Origin: a virus
Reading direction: 5' to 3' (one strand)
DNA: 22,570 nucleotides
IMG/VR virus record: IMGVR_UViG_3300010371_001388
Location: 1-22,570 of that record
How positions within the stretch are numbered: the stretch's first letter is position 1; every line of letters begins with the position of its first letter. Shown here piece after piece: positions 14,192 through 22,057 of the stretch. The translations under genes were made by a program, and so were the position numbers. The notes under the pieces are model-generated. The model ran no database searches and was not told where the DNA came from. It saw nothing but the letters and a program-made list of their open reading frames with translations.

Positions 14192-15400
14192 ATGGCTCAA
14201 TTTACATTTACAAACAACACTTATGCCGGCGAAGCACTGGCGGGGTTTATGGCCAGCACGCTTTTGGAAGCCGATTCTGTTAAGCGCGGATTGCTGACCG
14301 TTATCAACGACGTTAAATCACGAAAAGTTATACTGGACGTTGACGACGATGTGGTTCTGCAGGATCCTTCAGGCATATTTACCGATCAGGGGACCACAGC
14401 CCTGCAAAATGAAAGTTACCTCGATCCCGTGGTATACGAATTTATGAAACAGGAACAATGGGATAAGCTCATCCAGTCGTGGGAAGCGCAAAGTCTTAAA
14501 CCCGGTGCTTTCGTTGATTACGAAGGAGTAGTGGATCTGTCCGACTTTATGGTACAGCGTTACCTTACAAAAATACAGATCGCAAATGAGCGGTTATACT
14601 GGCTTGGCAAAGCTTCAACCAAAGAGGCGACTTTTACTGCGGCTTTCCCGGGTTTGCTGCCAGCTATAGCAACCGCGTCAGGGGTTTACAAAGTTGGTCT
14701 CGGCAAACCTGCTACCTCGATGTCGGCAACGGCAATTGATGCAACAGGGTCTGTAACTGTTTCTGATACCTCAACTTTAGCCGACGGCGATGTTGTAACC
14801 ATCACTGCTATTACCGGCACTAGCAAGGATACCACAAACGGAACGCCGGGTATCTCAATCCAGGGGCAATCCTATTTTATCCAGGTAACAAGCGCCACAA
14901 CTTTTAAACTGGTGCGCAACTACAACGAGGTAAACAGCCGTAAGCCAGCCACTTTTGCCAACACATCCACCGCCGCAATCATCAGCTACATCAACGTAAG
15001 CAATGTGTTGCAGGTTTTGGGCAGCGTGTATGCCCAGCTTGACCCGGCCGACCGTATCCAGGACGACTTTAACCTGCAGGTTCCATTACATGTGGGCTAC
15101 GCGTTCGCGCAAGCCCAGGCAAATAAGGCGTTGAACGTCATCAACGCGTTTACGGATATGAAAAAGATGGATTACCTCGGTATCCCTTTGCAGATCATGA
15201 ATCACTGGCAGGCCAACACCATTTTAGGCGCACGTTCTTCCAACCTGTTTTTGGGTGTGGACCTGTTAGGCGATGCTTCAGAGCTGTCTACCGTATACAT
15301 GAAGCCTTACACCAACGATAACGTAGTGCGCATGAAGGCGCGCATGAAAGCTGCGGTAAACTACAAATTTGCAAACGAAATATTTTACCTGTCGGCCTAA
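14192..15400 (+). CDS. Major capsid protein
   Basis: A 402-residue shell protein in the usual place after the protease. It begins with AQFTFTNNTYAGEALAGFMA and contains LDVDDDVVLQDPSGIF, EFMKQEQWDKLIQSWEAQ and a C-terminal half with PLHVGYAFAQAQANKALNVI and a closing VNYKFANEIFYLSA. Between about residues 180 and 265 lies a beta-rich stretch with GSVTVSDTSTLADGDVVTIT, GQSYFIQVTSATTFKLV: the pattern 'DGDVVTIT...TG...NG..F.V....TTF.L' matches the small FCCH/Ig-like domain often inserted in phage structural proteins. It is flanked by capsid-like sequence and probably forms a surface protrusion. No sign of frameshift. An HK97-type fold is likely but is not shown by any short motif. Confidence 0.75.
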   Translation: MAQFTFTNNTYAGEALAGFMASTLLEADSVKRGLLTVINDVKSRKVILDVDDDVVLQDPSGIFTDQGTTALQNESYLDPVVYEFMKQEQWDKLIQSWEAQSLKPGAFVDYEGVVDLSDFMVQRYLTKIQIANERLYWLGKASTKEATFTAAFPGLLPAIATASGVYKVGLGKPATSMSATAIDATGSVTVSDTSTLADGDVVTITAITGTSKDTTNGTPGISIQGQSYFIQVTSATTFKLVRNYNEVNSRKPATFANTSTAAIISYINVSNVLQVLGSVYAQLDPADRIQDDFNLQVPLHVGYAFAQAQANKALNVINAFTDMKKMDYLGIPLQIMNHWQANTILGARSSNLFLGVDLLGDASELSTVYMKPYTNDNVVRMKARMKAAVNYKFANEIFYLSA

Positions 15401-15439
15401 CCATCGTAGGGTCAAACAGACATTATAAACCTGCTACCT

Positions 15440-15477
15440 AAAGTCTCCCCTGCCGGGGGAGATTTAGAGGGGGCTTT
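15440..15477. repeat. TCTCCCC/GGGGAGA hairpin element, copy A
   Basis: AAAGTCTCCCC, loop TGCC, then GGGGGAGATTTAGAGGGGGC TTT. TCTCCCC pairs with GGGGAGA, and the outer AAAG can pair with CTTT in an alternative fold. It lies between the capsid gene and the next start. Copies B and C flank the portal end. I recall similar elements scattered in Sphingobacteriaceae genomes. Confidence 0.8.
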
Positions 15478-15489
15478 AATCAACTAATT

Positions 15490-16080
15490 ATGTCAATTTA
15501 CAATAAAATAAACGCGGGGTTCAGTTTGGGAACTGATGCGCCAGTCACAGCCGGTATCGAAGACGTTATTTACATCTTCAACCAGGATGATATTACCCTT
15601 ACTTACGATACAACCAATCCGCTTATTGTCACCGGTTTAACTTCGGTAAGTAGCGGTAAGATTTACAAATTCTACGGTACCAACAATAGCTTCAATACCA
15701 TATCGAAGCTGGCTAAAACTTCTGTAGGACCGCGGTATACCGAAGAAATAGACTTTAATGTCGCTGGTTTATCAGTAGATGTAAAAACACAATTAATGGC
15801 AATGGGCTATGGCCGGGTATGTGCCATATCGGTAAACAACTACAACAGCAGCGATTCGGCGATAGAGTTGTTCGGCGCCGTAAACGGATTGATTCTTACC
15901 GATGCCGAACGGAGCGCCGCTGATGAAACCCTGGATGGCGGCTACAAATTAAAATTGACGAATCCCGACAAACTAAGGGAGCCGTATCCGCCGCGTGCAG
16001 TTTCTATCGCCCCAACCAGCGGCCCTGCCACTTATGCCAGTACAATCGCCGCTGTCGAAGCGCTGGTTGCAACATCTTAA
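15490..16080 (+). CDS. Virion structural protein (possibly tail tube)
   Basis: A 196-residue, largely beta protein: MSIYNKINAGFSLGTDAPVT, GLTSVSSGKIYKFYGT, a TSVGPRYTEEIDFNVAGLSV strand pair, then LMAMGYGRVCAISVNNYN and IELFGAVNGLILTDAERSAA before a Pro-rich end. The order 'EI/V-D-F... L..M..GR..AI..NN......E..G...GL' resembles small structural proteins next to the capsid gene in Bacteroidota prophages. Tail tube, tube-like connector or decoration protein are all possible; position in the head block favours a head-side role and the size favours the tube. The hairpin element stands directly ahead, and the next gene starts five bases after the stop. Confidence 0.5.
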   Translation: MSIYNKINAGFSLGTDAPVTAGIEDVIYIFNQDDITLTYDTTNPLIVTGLTSVSSGKIYKFYGTNNSFNTISKLAKTSVGPRYTEEIDFNVAGLSVDVKTQLMAMGYGRVCAISVNNYNSSDSAIELFGAVNGLILTDAERSAADETLDGGYKLKLTNPDKLREPYPPRAVSIAPTSGPATYASTIAAVEALVATS

Positions 16081-16085
16081 CCACA

Positions 16086-16307
16086 ATGAAAAAGAAATAC
16101 ATTTTAAAACCTGGCCGGCACCAATTTGCGCCAGGTTCCCCGGCGGTTCATACCAATGATAATGTAAGCGACAAAGAGGTAGAATGGTACCTTGAAAACT
16201 ATCCTCACATAGCAGCTTTGATTGAAAAAAACGGGGCAGAAGTTGACCAGGAGCTCGAATCGGAACGGGCAGCCACAGAATCAATCAGCGAAGTCAACAA
16301 CGAATAA
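16086..16307 (+). CDS. Small conserved phage protein
   Basis: A 73-residue protein with a compact front half: MKKKYILKPGRHQFAPGSPA, then VHTNDNVSDKEVEWYLENYP and HIAALIEKNG, and an acidic, disordered tail. I recall the 'KPG.HQF.PGS.a.H.NdN' phrase in small genes beside capsid and portal genes in this phylum; no function is known to me. Start codon five bases after the previous stop, so very likely translated with it. A head-tail joining or capsid-binding role is a guess from position only. Confidence 0.6.
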   Translation: MKKKYILKPGRHQFAPGSPAVHTNDNVSDKEVEWYLENYPHIAALIEKNGAEVDQELESERAATESISEVNNE

Positions 16308-16325
16308 ATCAATAAATAAACAAAC

Positions 16326-16372
16326 AATCGGTGAAATCATCCCGGTAACTATCGGGACCAATCGGTGAAATC
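16326..16372. repeat. GTGAAATC pair flanking a hairpin ahead of the portal gene
   Basis: AATCGGTGAAATCA at 16326-16339 and CAATCGGTGAAATCG ending at 16373, with TCCCG-N8-CGGGA (16340-16357) between them. The nearest perfect form of that hairpin, TCCCGATAG/CTATCGGGA, is a repeat I recall from Sphingobacteriaceae. The second box ends six bases before the portal start. Confidence 0.7.
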
Positions 16373-16378
16373 GAAAAC

Positions 16379-17674
16379 ATGAAGACCTACTTACCACAAA
16401 TTGAGCGGAGGATATTTGTACGCCCAAATCAAACATTCGGCATACTTAATTACGACCTGGATAACGCTTATCCGCAACGCATGCTCGAGTTGGTGGCTAG
16501 CTCCCCGACAGCAAAGGACTGTTGGTCAAAAAGAGGGAAATTTATTGCGGGTAATGGGTTTGAGGAACCGGAATTGGGTAAACAAATTGTTAATCAAAAA
16601 GGCCTCACATTGGCTAAGTTGCTGAAGGCTGTGGCGATTGATAAAGCGCTGTTTACAGGGTTTGGTATTCACGTAAATTATAATGCCAATTTTAAGATCA
16701 CATCGGTTAATTATGTAAAGTTTGAGGATATCCGGATGGGCGATACCGACAGTCCCGAAACGAACGGTAAATACGCGCTCTATTCCGACTGGGGTCGGAA
16801 AACCTGGAAAAACATTATGCGAAGCAAGATCACCTTCCTTGATAAATACGATCCCAACCCTCAAATTATCGAAAGCCAGGTTATTGCAGCGGGTGGGTGG
16901 AACCAATATAAGGGACAGCTTTTTTACTTCAATCCGGAAGTAGATGATTATCCCCTGATCGAAGCCGACAGCGTTTGGGAAGATTTTGAAACCGAAGCTG
17001 GGATAAAGATCTTCAATAACCGCGAAGTTACCACTGGTTTTTTACCCTCGACGATGCTGTTTATGCAATCCAGGAGGGAAGAGGCCGATAACAGCCGCCC
17101 GGATGAGGAACGTCCTTATGGTAATATGCCGTCTCAGTTGGAAAAAGACTTAGGGGCATTTCAGGGTGCCAAAAGTGCCCAAAAGATTATCGTCATTGAA
17201 TATGAAGATGAAACTTCCAAACCCGAATTTCAGCCGTATTCTATTCAAAATAATGACAAGCTGTTCGAGACAACCGAAAAATCGGTAGAGGCGAGGATTA
17301 TCAAAGGCTTTTCGGTTCCGAAAGAGCTTATTAATTCTGAAAACTCGTCCGGGTTGAGTAACGGCGGAGAAAAAAAGGAGGCCATCCGCGAATTCAATGA
17401 CAATACCGCGCCCGACAGGTTGGAGCTGTCCGAAACGTTTGCCGAAATATTCAGCCATTATTGTTTGGATATCAACCCGGCCGGCAACTGGAATATAGTA
17501 CCCGTTCCCGCAAACGTAGCCGACGATGTAACCGGCATCAAAGCCGGTGCCAGCATCAACCAGTTGCTTTTAGCCGATTTATCTGCCGAAACAAAAATAG
17601 CCACACTGGTTTATGCCTACGGTTTTAAACGATCCGAAGCTGAAGCGATGTGCGGTACGGTTAACCAACAATAA
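16379..17674 (+). CDS. Portal protein
   Basis: A 431-residue protein predicted to form the ring through which DNA enters the head. It starts MKTYLPQIERRIFVRPNQTF, has a conserved early YDLDNAYPQRMLELVASSPT and CWSKRGKFIAGNGF, a middle beta/alpha region with KFEDIRMGD, and an ending with FSVPKELINSENSSGLSNGG and REFNDNTAPDRLELSETFAE, the latter two matching the helical stem region of portal proteins I know from Bacteroidota. Assignment is by these patterns, size and place between capsid and connector. Its last 21 residues (LVYAYGFKRSEAEAMCGTVN) have a diverged second copy downstream in the same frame, separated by a repeat element whose first bases supply the stop codon. The portal lies after the capsid gene, the reverse of the common order. 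Confidence 0.7.
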   Translation: MKTYLPQIERRIFVRPNQTFGILNYDLDNAYPQRMLELVASSPTAKDCWSKRGKFIAGNGFEEPELGKQIVNQKGLTLAKLLKAVAIDKALFTGFGIHVNYNANFKITSVNYVKFEDIRMGDTDSPETNGKYALYSDWGRKTWKNIMRSKITFLDKYDPNPQIIESQVIAAGGWNQYKGQLFYFNPEVDDYPLIEADSVWEDFETEAGIKIFNNREVTTGFLPSTMLFMQSRREEADNSRPDEERPYGNMPSQLEKDLGAFQGAKSAQKIIVIEYEDETSKPEFQPYSIQNNDKLFETTEKSVEARIIKGFSVPKELINSENSSGLSNGGEKKEAIREFNDNTAPDRLELSETFAEIFSHYCLDINPAGNWNIVPVPANVADDVTGIKAGASINQLLLADLSAETKIATLVYAYGFKRSEAEAMCGTVNQQ

Positions 17675-17708
17675 AAGTCTCCCCTACAGGGGAGATTTAG
17701 AGGGGGCC
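17674..17708. repeat. TCTCCCC/GGGGAGA hairpin element, copy B
   Basis: AAAGTCTCCCC, loop TACA, GGGGAGATTTAGAGGGGGCC. The last base of the portal stop codon is the first base of the element, so the element edge TAAAAG provides the stop. The element itself has no stop in the portal frame. Confidence 0.8.
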
Positions 17709-17770
17709 TGTTGGTTTTTGCCTACGGCTTTAAACAGGCCGAAGCGCAGGCTATGTGCAGTACTAAATAA
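17708..17770 (+). pseudogene. Second, diverged copy of the portal C-terminus
   Basis: In the portal frame these bases read LLVFAYGFKQAEAQAMCSTK then stop, against LVYAYGFKRSEAEAMCGTVN at the real end of the portal. By my alignment 42 of 53 bases agree. There is no start codon nearby, and only 11 codons (the hairpin element) lie between the portal stop and this copy. It is best seen as a remnant, either of an older portal end or of recombination with a related phage. Readthrough of the portal stop would add it as a 32-residue extension. Confidence 0.65.
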
Positions 17771-17794
17771 CGTTTTATTTTTTTACTAAAACTA

Positions 17795-17832
17795 AAAGTC
17801 TCCCCAACCGGGGGAGATTTAGAGGGGGCTTT
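17795..17832. repeat. TCTCCCC/GGGGAGA hairpin element, copy C
   Basis: AAAGTCTCCCC, loop AACC, then GGGGGAGATTTAGAGGGGGC TTT, identical to copy A outside the loop. It ends one base before the start codon of the connector gene, so a hairpin here would cover the translation initiation region. Confidence 0.8.
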
Positions 17833-17833
17833 T

Positions 17834-18466
17834 ATGAACACCATTTATTTAATCAACCAAACTACGTTTCAAAGCTATGAGGATATCTCGGTTAATGTGA
17901 AACCCGGGCGCCTGAATGTTTTTATAAAAAAAGCGCAGGACTTGGATATTAAGCCCTTTTTGGGTCATGCTTTGTATTACGATTTTATGCAGAATTTCAA
18001 TTCTGATGGAACAATTCAGGATACTGCACCGCAGCCATATAAGGATCTGTTGAACGGCAGCGAATACCTCGACAATTATGGCCATATCGTATTATATGAG
18101 GGCTTGTTGCCTGCATTGGTCTACTTCACGTTCGCCAGGTTCATTGAAGCCGATGCGGTACATTACACCGCTACCGGCCCGGTGGTAAAACACCATGATA
18201 ACGGCGACCCGGTTGCTCCGAAGGATATTGTAAAACTGGTTCAGCAGCAGCGCAGCGTGGCCAATGCTCACGCTAACGAGGTCGAAAAATTTCTTTGGGA
18301 CAACAAACAGGACTTTCCGCTTTGGCAATACAGTGGGAAAAATAAAAGCAGCAGGCAAGCCGGGCCGCGCATAAGAAGCATCGACCGCACAAACTTCAAT
18401 TATCCATCAGGTTACGGGCCTATCGGTCCGGATGGGTACCTGCCCATTACCGAATTCATGAATTAA
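17834..18466 (+). CDS. Head-tail connector protein
   Basis: A 210-residue, mainly helical protein that probably docks under the portal. It begins MNTIYLINQTTFQSYEDISV, followed by NVFIKKAQDLDIKPFLGHALY and ALVYFTFARFIEADAVHYTA, then a long helix KDIVKLVQQQRSVANAHANE and an aromatic FLWDNKQDFPLWQYSG near the end. The 'A.....IKPFLG...YY' phrase and the later 'YL..N...FP.W' are what I associate with the connector family next to Bacteroidota portal genes (DUF6712-type); the name is from memory. Start ATG lies one base after hairpin element C. The protein's last part, SGYGPIGPDGYLPITEF, is Gly/Pro-rich and probably flexible. Confidence 0.65.
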   Translation: MNTIYLINQTTFQSYEDISVNVKPGRLNVFIKKAQDLDIKPFLGHALYYDFMQNFNSDGTIQDTAPQPYKDLLNGSEYLDNYGHIVLYEGLLPALVYFTFARFIEADAVHYTATGPVVKHHDNGDPVAPKDIVKLVQQQRSVANAHANEVEKFLWDNKQDFPLWQYSGKNKSSRQAGPRIRSIDRTNFNYPSGYGPIGPDGYLPITEFMN

Positions 18467-18475
18467 CCCACCGCC

Positions 18476-18531
18476 AACCGGTGCAATCATTCTGAAATCG
18501 GTGAAATCATTTTCAAATAACGGTGAAATCA
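18476..18531. repeat. Three GTGAAATC boxes ahead of the tail fibre gene
   Basis: Boxes begin at 18481 (GTGCAATC), 18501 (GTGAAATC) and 18523 (GTGAAATC), so 20 and 22 bases apart, each preceded by CG. The last box ends eight bases before the fibre start. The spacing matches the pairs inside the tandem array. Confidence 0.7.
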
Positions 18532-18538
18532 AAAAATT

Positions 18539-21013
18539 ATGTCTGATAAAAAAATAAGCGAGTTACCTATAGCCACGGCCATCAGCGCATCCGATATTTC
18601 GGTACTGGTTGATAACGGTACCGACTATCAATATACATTTACGCTGCTGCTGCAGTTCCTGGAGGCCAATCTTACTACCGGCGCCAACATTTCGTTCGGC
18701 ACAATATTGCCTCAAAATACGACCGGCAGCAATGGCGATGTTTTTGTAAATACATCCGCAGGTTCGTTTGCGCAAAAGGTCGCTGGTACCTGGACGATCG
18801 TCTATACGCTTCTTGCCGCTAACGGCGCCGATGGCACATTACTCTACGGCGCCGGCATGCCCGGAACATCAGCAGGCAAAAACTCCGACAGCTATATTAA
18901 TACTTTAAACGGTATATTTTATAAAAAAACTGCAGGGGCCTGGTCGCAGGTATTCTCAATGGCGACCGGGCCCCAGGGGCCGCAGGGCATTGCCGGAACA
19001 AACGGAACCAATGGTGCCGATGGCAACACAATCTTGTTTGGCACCATCGATCCTTCAAACAGCACCACCGGCGCAAACGGTAATTTTTACATAAATACCA
19101 CCACCTACAAGTTATTCGGCCCTAAAGCTGCCGGTGTTTGGGGAGCCGGTGTTTCATTGATCGGATCAGGGTTGCCCGGCGGTGGTGCGGCCGGGCAAAT
19201 ATTGGCCAAGGCAGATGGTACAGATTTTAATACCATTTGGGAAGATAATTCTTTTGCAAATCTTGCGGGTCAGCCTGCCGATAATACAAATATGGCTTCT
19301 GCGTTAAGCGGAAAAGTCGACAAGGTAACGGGCTTCGGTTTAAGCAGCAACGATTATACCGGCAGCGAAAAAATCAAGCTCGCGTCATTAACCAAACACT
19401 ATCAGGGTAAATACAGTTCTTTATCGGCGCTGCAAACAGCTGTTCCGGCGGGCAGCGATGGCGATTATGCCATCGTCGTTGGTTCGCCAAACGACCAGGA
19501 ATATATTTGGGACAGCGATCACACCTCGTGGGTAACTACCGAAAATATTCCCGCCAGCACATTCGCCGCCCTTGGCGGCAGCCCCAGCGACAACGCATCG
19601 CTAAATTCGGTTTTAAATGCAAAGGAAAATACGGCAAATAAAGACGCGGTTAACGGCTACGCGGGATTGAACGGCAGTGGCAATTTCAATAAAACCACCG
19701 ATAATTTAAACGAGGGCACGTCTAACCTGTATTTCACGGTTGCCCGCGTGTTGGCGGCTGTTTTAACCGGAATCGGTTTTTCTACCGCAACTGCGGTACT
19801 GGCAACCGATACCATTTTACAGGCCATCGGTAAGCTCCAGGCGCAAATTACGGCTTTGTTTAAAATACCCGTAGGCGGCACGGCCGGGCAGGTGCTAACC
19901 AAAATTGATGCTACGGACGGGAATACGCAATGGGCAAGCGTTTTAACGGCGGCGAATAATTTGTCGGATTTAAATAACACACAAACGGCGCTCTCGAATC
20001 TCGGCTTGCCTGCGGTATTTAATGTAACACGGACGGTTTCTGCGACCATTAATCAATATACCGAGATAGGTCAAATAACAGAGCCCATAATAGATATACA
20101 CGGAAATGGTCTTACGACTATGCGTCTGAAAATCATTATCTCGGCGGACGGCTCACCGAGTTTGACCTCTCTTACAGCAATGGAATATGATATAGCCCCG
20201 CATTTTTGGAAAGCAAATGGGAGTTGGCTAACTATAAATCCAACGCTAAGAACTGGATTAGGTACGAATGCAATAATATATACTAACGTTCAGGCATTTT
20301 ATACCAACGTTGGTGATGGAAATGGTTATTTAAAGTTAAGGCTAAACAATAATACAGCTACTAACGGTGTAGCAACTACGTTTAATATTTCAATCTATGT
20401 CTATAGGCCAGCTAATTGTGGCTTTAATCCACTGACTGGTACCGGAACAGATGCCACAGTTTATGGTGGTTACGATATAAATATATGGCAGGATTATAAT
20501 TTGGCTAACCTGTGGTTTTACGCTTTAAATGGTATAAACGCATCAAGCAATTTTAATTTGCAAAAGGCATTAATACTTAACGGTGCGACAGGTAGTTCAG
20601 GACAAGTACCCGTAAACGCTGGTACCAATAACCCAATGACATGGGGACAGATTGCTTTAATAGTTGCAACAGGTGACTTTACTGCACAGGCAGCCAACAA
20701 AACAATTGCAACATTTACAGTTGGGGCATCAACTGCCTTATTCAGAATCGGAGGTTACATAAACATTGTGTCAGTTACAACAGATGTCATTCAGCTCCAG
20801 ATTACATATACCGATGAAAATAACACAGCAAAAACGGCAATATTTTATAGTCAAGGGACAACCATACCGGGTTTATCCGCAACTGGAAATTCAGCATTTC
20901 CAACGATAGATATACGCTGTAAAAATGGGACAACAATAACAGTTTCGGCGACATTAACCACGAGCAGTGGCAGTATCAGTTATGATTGCGGCGCTAGGAT
21001 CCAACAGCTTTAA
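18539..21013 (+). CDS. Tail fibre / receptor-binding protein
   Basis: An 824-residue fibre-like protein. Residues 1-45 (MSDKKISELPIATAISASDI) form the attachment segment common to phage fibre proteins. Repeated beta units with 'NGDVFVNTSAG' and 'NGNFYINTTTYKLFGPKAAG' follow, and a short collagen-like run GPQGPQGIAGTNGTNGADGN lies near residues 143-162. Two AGQ(I/V)L(A/T)K.D..D.NT.W phrases at about 221-233 and 449-461 are linker repeats. From about residue 495 to the end the DNA becomes clearly AT-rich and the protein Ser/Thr/Asn-rich with beta strands, ending DCGARIQQL; this is probably the variable tip that contacts the receptor. No intramolecular chaperone motif is visible. The lysis genes follow. 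Confidence 0.8.
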   Translation: MSDKKISELPIATAISASDISVLVDNGTDYQYTFTLLLQFLEANLTTGANISFGTILPQNTTGSNGDVFVNTSAGSFAQKVAGTWTIVYTLLAANGADGTLLYGAGMPGTSAGKNSDSYINTLNGIFYKKTAGAWSQVFSMATGPQGPQGIAGTNGTNGADGNTILFGTIDPSNSTTGANGNFYINTTTYKLFGPKAAGVWGAGVSLIGSGLPGGGAAGQILAKADGTDFNTIWEDNSFANLAGQPADNTNMASALSGKVDKVTGFGLSSNDYTGSEKIKLASLTKHYQGKYSSLSALQTAVPAGSDGDYAIVVGSPNDQEYIWDSDHTSWVTTENIPASTFAALGGSPSDNASLNSVLNAKENTANKDAVNGYAGLNGSGNFNKTTDNLNEGTSNLYFTVARVLAAVLTGIGFSTATAVLATDTILQAIGKLQAQITALFKIPVGGTAGQVLTKIDATDGNTQWASVLTAANNLSDLNNTQTALSNLGLPAVFNVTRTVSATINQYTEIGQITEPIIDIHGNGLTTMRLKIIISADGSPSLTSLTAMEYDIAPHFWKANGSWLTINPTLRTGLGTNAIIYTNVQAFYTNVGDGNGYLKLRLNNNTATNGVATTFNISIYVYRPANCGFNPLTGTGTDATVYGGYDINIWQDYNLANLWFYALNGINASSNFNLQKALILNGATGSSGQVPVNAGTNNPMTWGQIALIVATGDFTAQAANKTIATFTVGASTALFRIGGYINIVSVTTDVIQLQITYTDENNTAKTAIFYSQGTTIPGLSATGNSAFPTIDIRCKNGTTITVSATLTTSSGSISYDCGARIQQL

Positions 21014-21028
21014 ATTAAAACTAAACAT

Positions 21029-21250
21029 ATGCAAACATCATCATTATTCTCCCTCGATCTTAAGGATCTGGGCAAGGGCCTTTTAGTGGCCGTTGGCGGC
21101 GCGGTGATCTCAGCCGCGCAAAGCAGCCTCCAGACGGGCGCATTAACATTTAACTGGAAAACGATTGGCGGCGTTGCCCTTGCTGCGGGGCTGTCGTATC
21201 TCGCCAAAAACTTTTTCACCCCGGCCAAAACCATTACCCCGGCCGGTTAA
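21029..21250 (+). CDS. Small membrane protein, holin candidate
   Basis: A 73-residue protein with two hydrophobic segments, about residues 17-31 (KGLLVAVGGAVISAA) and 45-60 (TIGGVALAAGLSYLAK), and a short tail rich in Pro and Thr. A small two-segment membrane protein directly before an endolysin gene is the classic holin position, where it would form the inner-membrane holes that free the lysozyme. The segments are short and Gly-rich, so topology is uncertain. The gene starts 15 bases after the fibre gene and ends 15 bases before the lysozyme. Confidence 0.5.
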   Translation: MQTSSLFSLDLKDLGKGLLVAVGGAVISAAQSSLQTGALTFNWKTIGGVALAAGLSYLAKNFFTPAKTITPAG

Positions 21251-21265
21251 CCATCAATTATCAAT

Positions 21266-21730
21266 ATGCAACTAAGCGAAAACGGATTTAAGATCATTAA
21301 AAACTTTGAAGGGCTGCGGTTGGCGGCCTATCGCGATGTGGCCGGCGTGTGGACGATAGGTTACGGTTCAACAAGGTATCACGATGGGAAGCGCGTGAGG
21401 CCAGGCGATAAGCTGGCGAACGAGGCCCAGGACGATGCGCTGTTCCGCAACACCCTGGGTCAGTATGAGCAGGCGGTAAACCAATGTGTTAAGGTAGCGC
21501 TAACCCAAAATCAGTACGATGCGCTGGTATCCTTTACCTATAACGAAGGCGCCGGAGCATTGGAAGGCTCTATGCTGTTAGTGAAATTGAACGAAAAGGA
21601 TTACGAAGGCGCAGCCGCTCATTTCATGGCATGGGATAAAATAACCGATCCGGCAACAGGCGAAAAAGTAGTATGCGATACGTTGGTACAGCGCCGCAAG
21701 GAAGAAAGCCGGTTATTTCTATTGGTATAA
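21266..21730 (+). CDS. Endolysin, GH24 lysozyme
   Basis: A 154-residue T4-type lysozyme that cleaves the beta-1,4 bond between N-acetylmuramic acid and N-acetylglucosamine in peptidoglycan. The catalytic signature is complete: Glu15 in NFEGLRLAAYRD, Asp24 eight residues further, and Thr30 in WTIGYGST (E-x8-D-x5-T). Family motifs continue with LTQNQYDALVSFTYNEGAGA near residues 92-111 and the closing LVQRRKEESRLFL. There is no signal peptide, so it needs a holin to reach the wall. Length is normal for a single-domain phage enzyme without a separate wall-binding domain. Confidence 0.92.
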   Translation: MQLSENGFKIIKNFEGLRLAAYRDVAGVWTIGYGSTRYHDGKRVRPGDKLANEAQDDALFRNTLGQYEQAVNQCVKVALTQNQYDALVSFTYNEGAGALEGSMLLVKLNEKDYEGAAAHFMAWDKITDPATGEKVVCDTLVQRRKEESRLFLLV

Positions 21731-21752
21731 CATTTTCAACATATTATCTGCC

Positions 21753-22037
21753 ATGACAGCGATCGAACACCAGGAGCTTAGAGGAATTACAATCAGGAAC
21801 CTCGTTGTCACCATCGTCAGCACGGCGAGTATCGTTGCATCGGTAATGACAACCTACTTCGGCCTCAAAACCGACATACGGGAAATTAAAACCACCCAGG
21901 CTACCGACACAAGGATAAACAACATCCGCCTGAAGATACTCGAAGACAATGTCGCCCTACTTCAAAACGAAGTGGACGAAATTAAACTTTCTGGTAACCG
22001 GCCGTTCGCAGCGGCTAAACCATCACAAGAGCGTTGA
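21753..22037 (+). CDS. Membrane-anchored coiled-coil protein, spanin-like
   Basis: A 94-residue protein with one N-terminal membrane helix, about residues 15-38 (RNLVVTIVSTASIVASVMTT), then a predicted coiled coil (DIREIKTTQATDTRINNIRL and on to EVDEIKLS) and a short basic, Pro-containing end. One inner-membrane anchor with a periplasmic coiled coil right after the endolysin is the layout of an inner-membrane spanin, which would help break the outer membrane. No partner lipoprotein gene is nested in it. Alternative: a holin or antiholin. Confidence 0.5.
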   Translation: MTAIEHQELRGITIRNLVVTIVSTASIVASVMTTYFGLKTDIREIKTTQATDTRINNIRLKILEDNVALLQNEVDEIKLSGNRPFAAAKPSQER

Positions 22038-22057
22038 CAGGCCTGTAAAAACCAAGG

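Noticed and set aside
16526-16906. Minus-strand 126-codon frame inside the portal gene
   Set aside because: Codon bias of the portal strand creates it; no promoter or protein pattern supports it.
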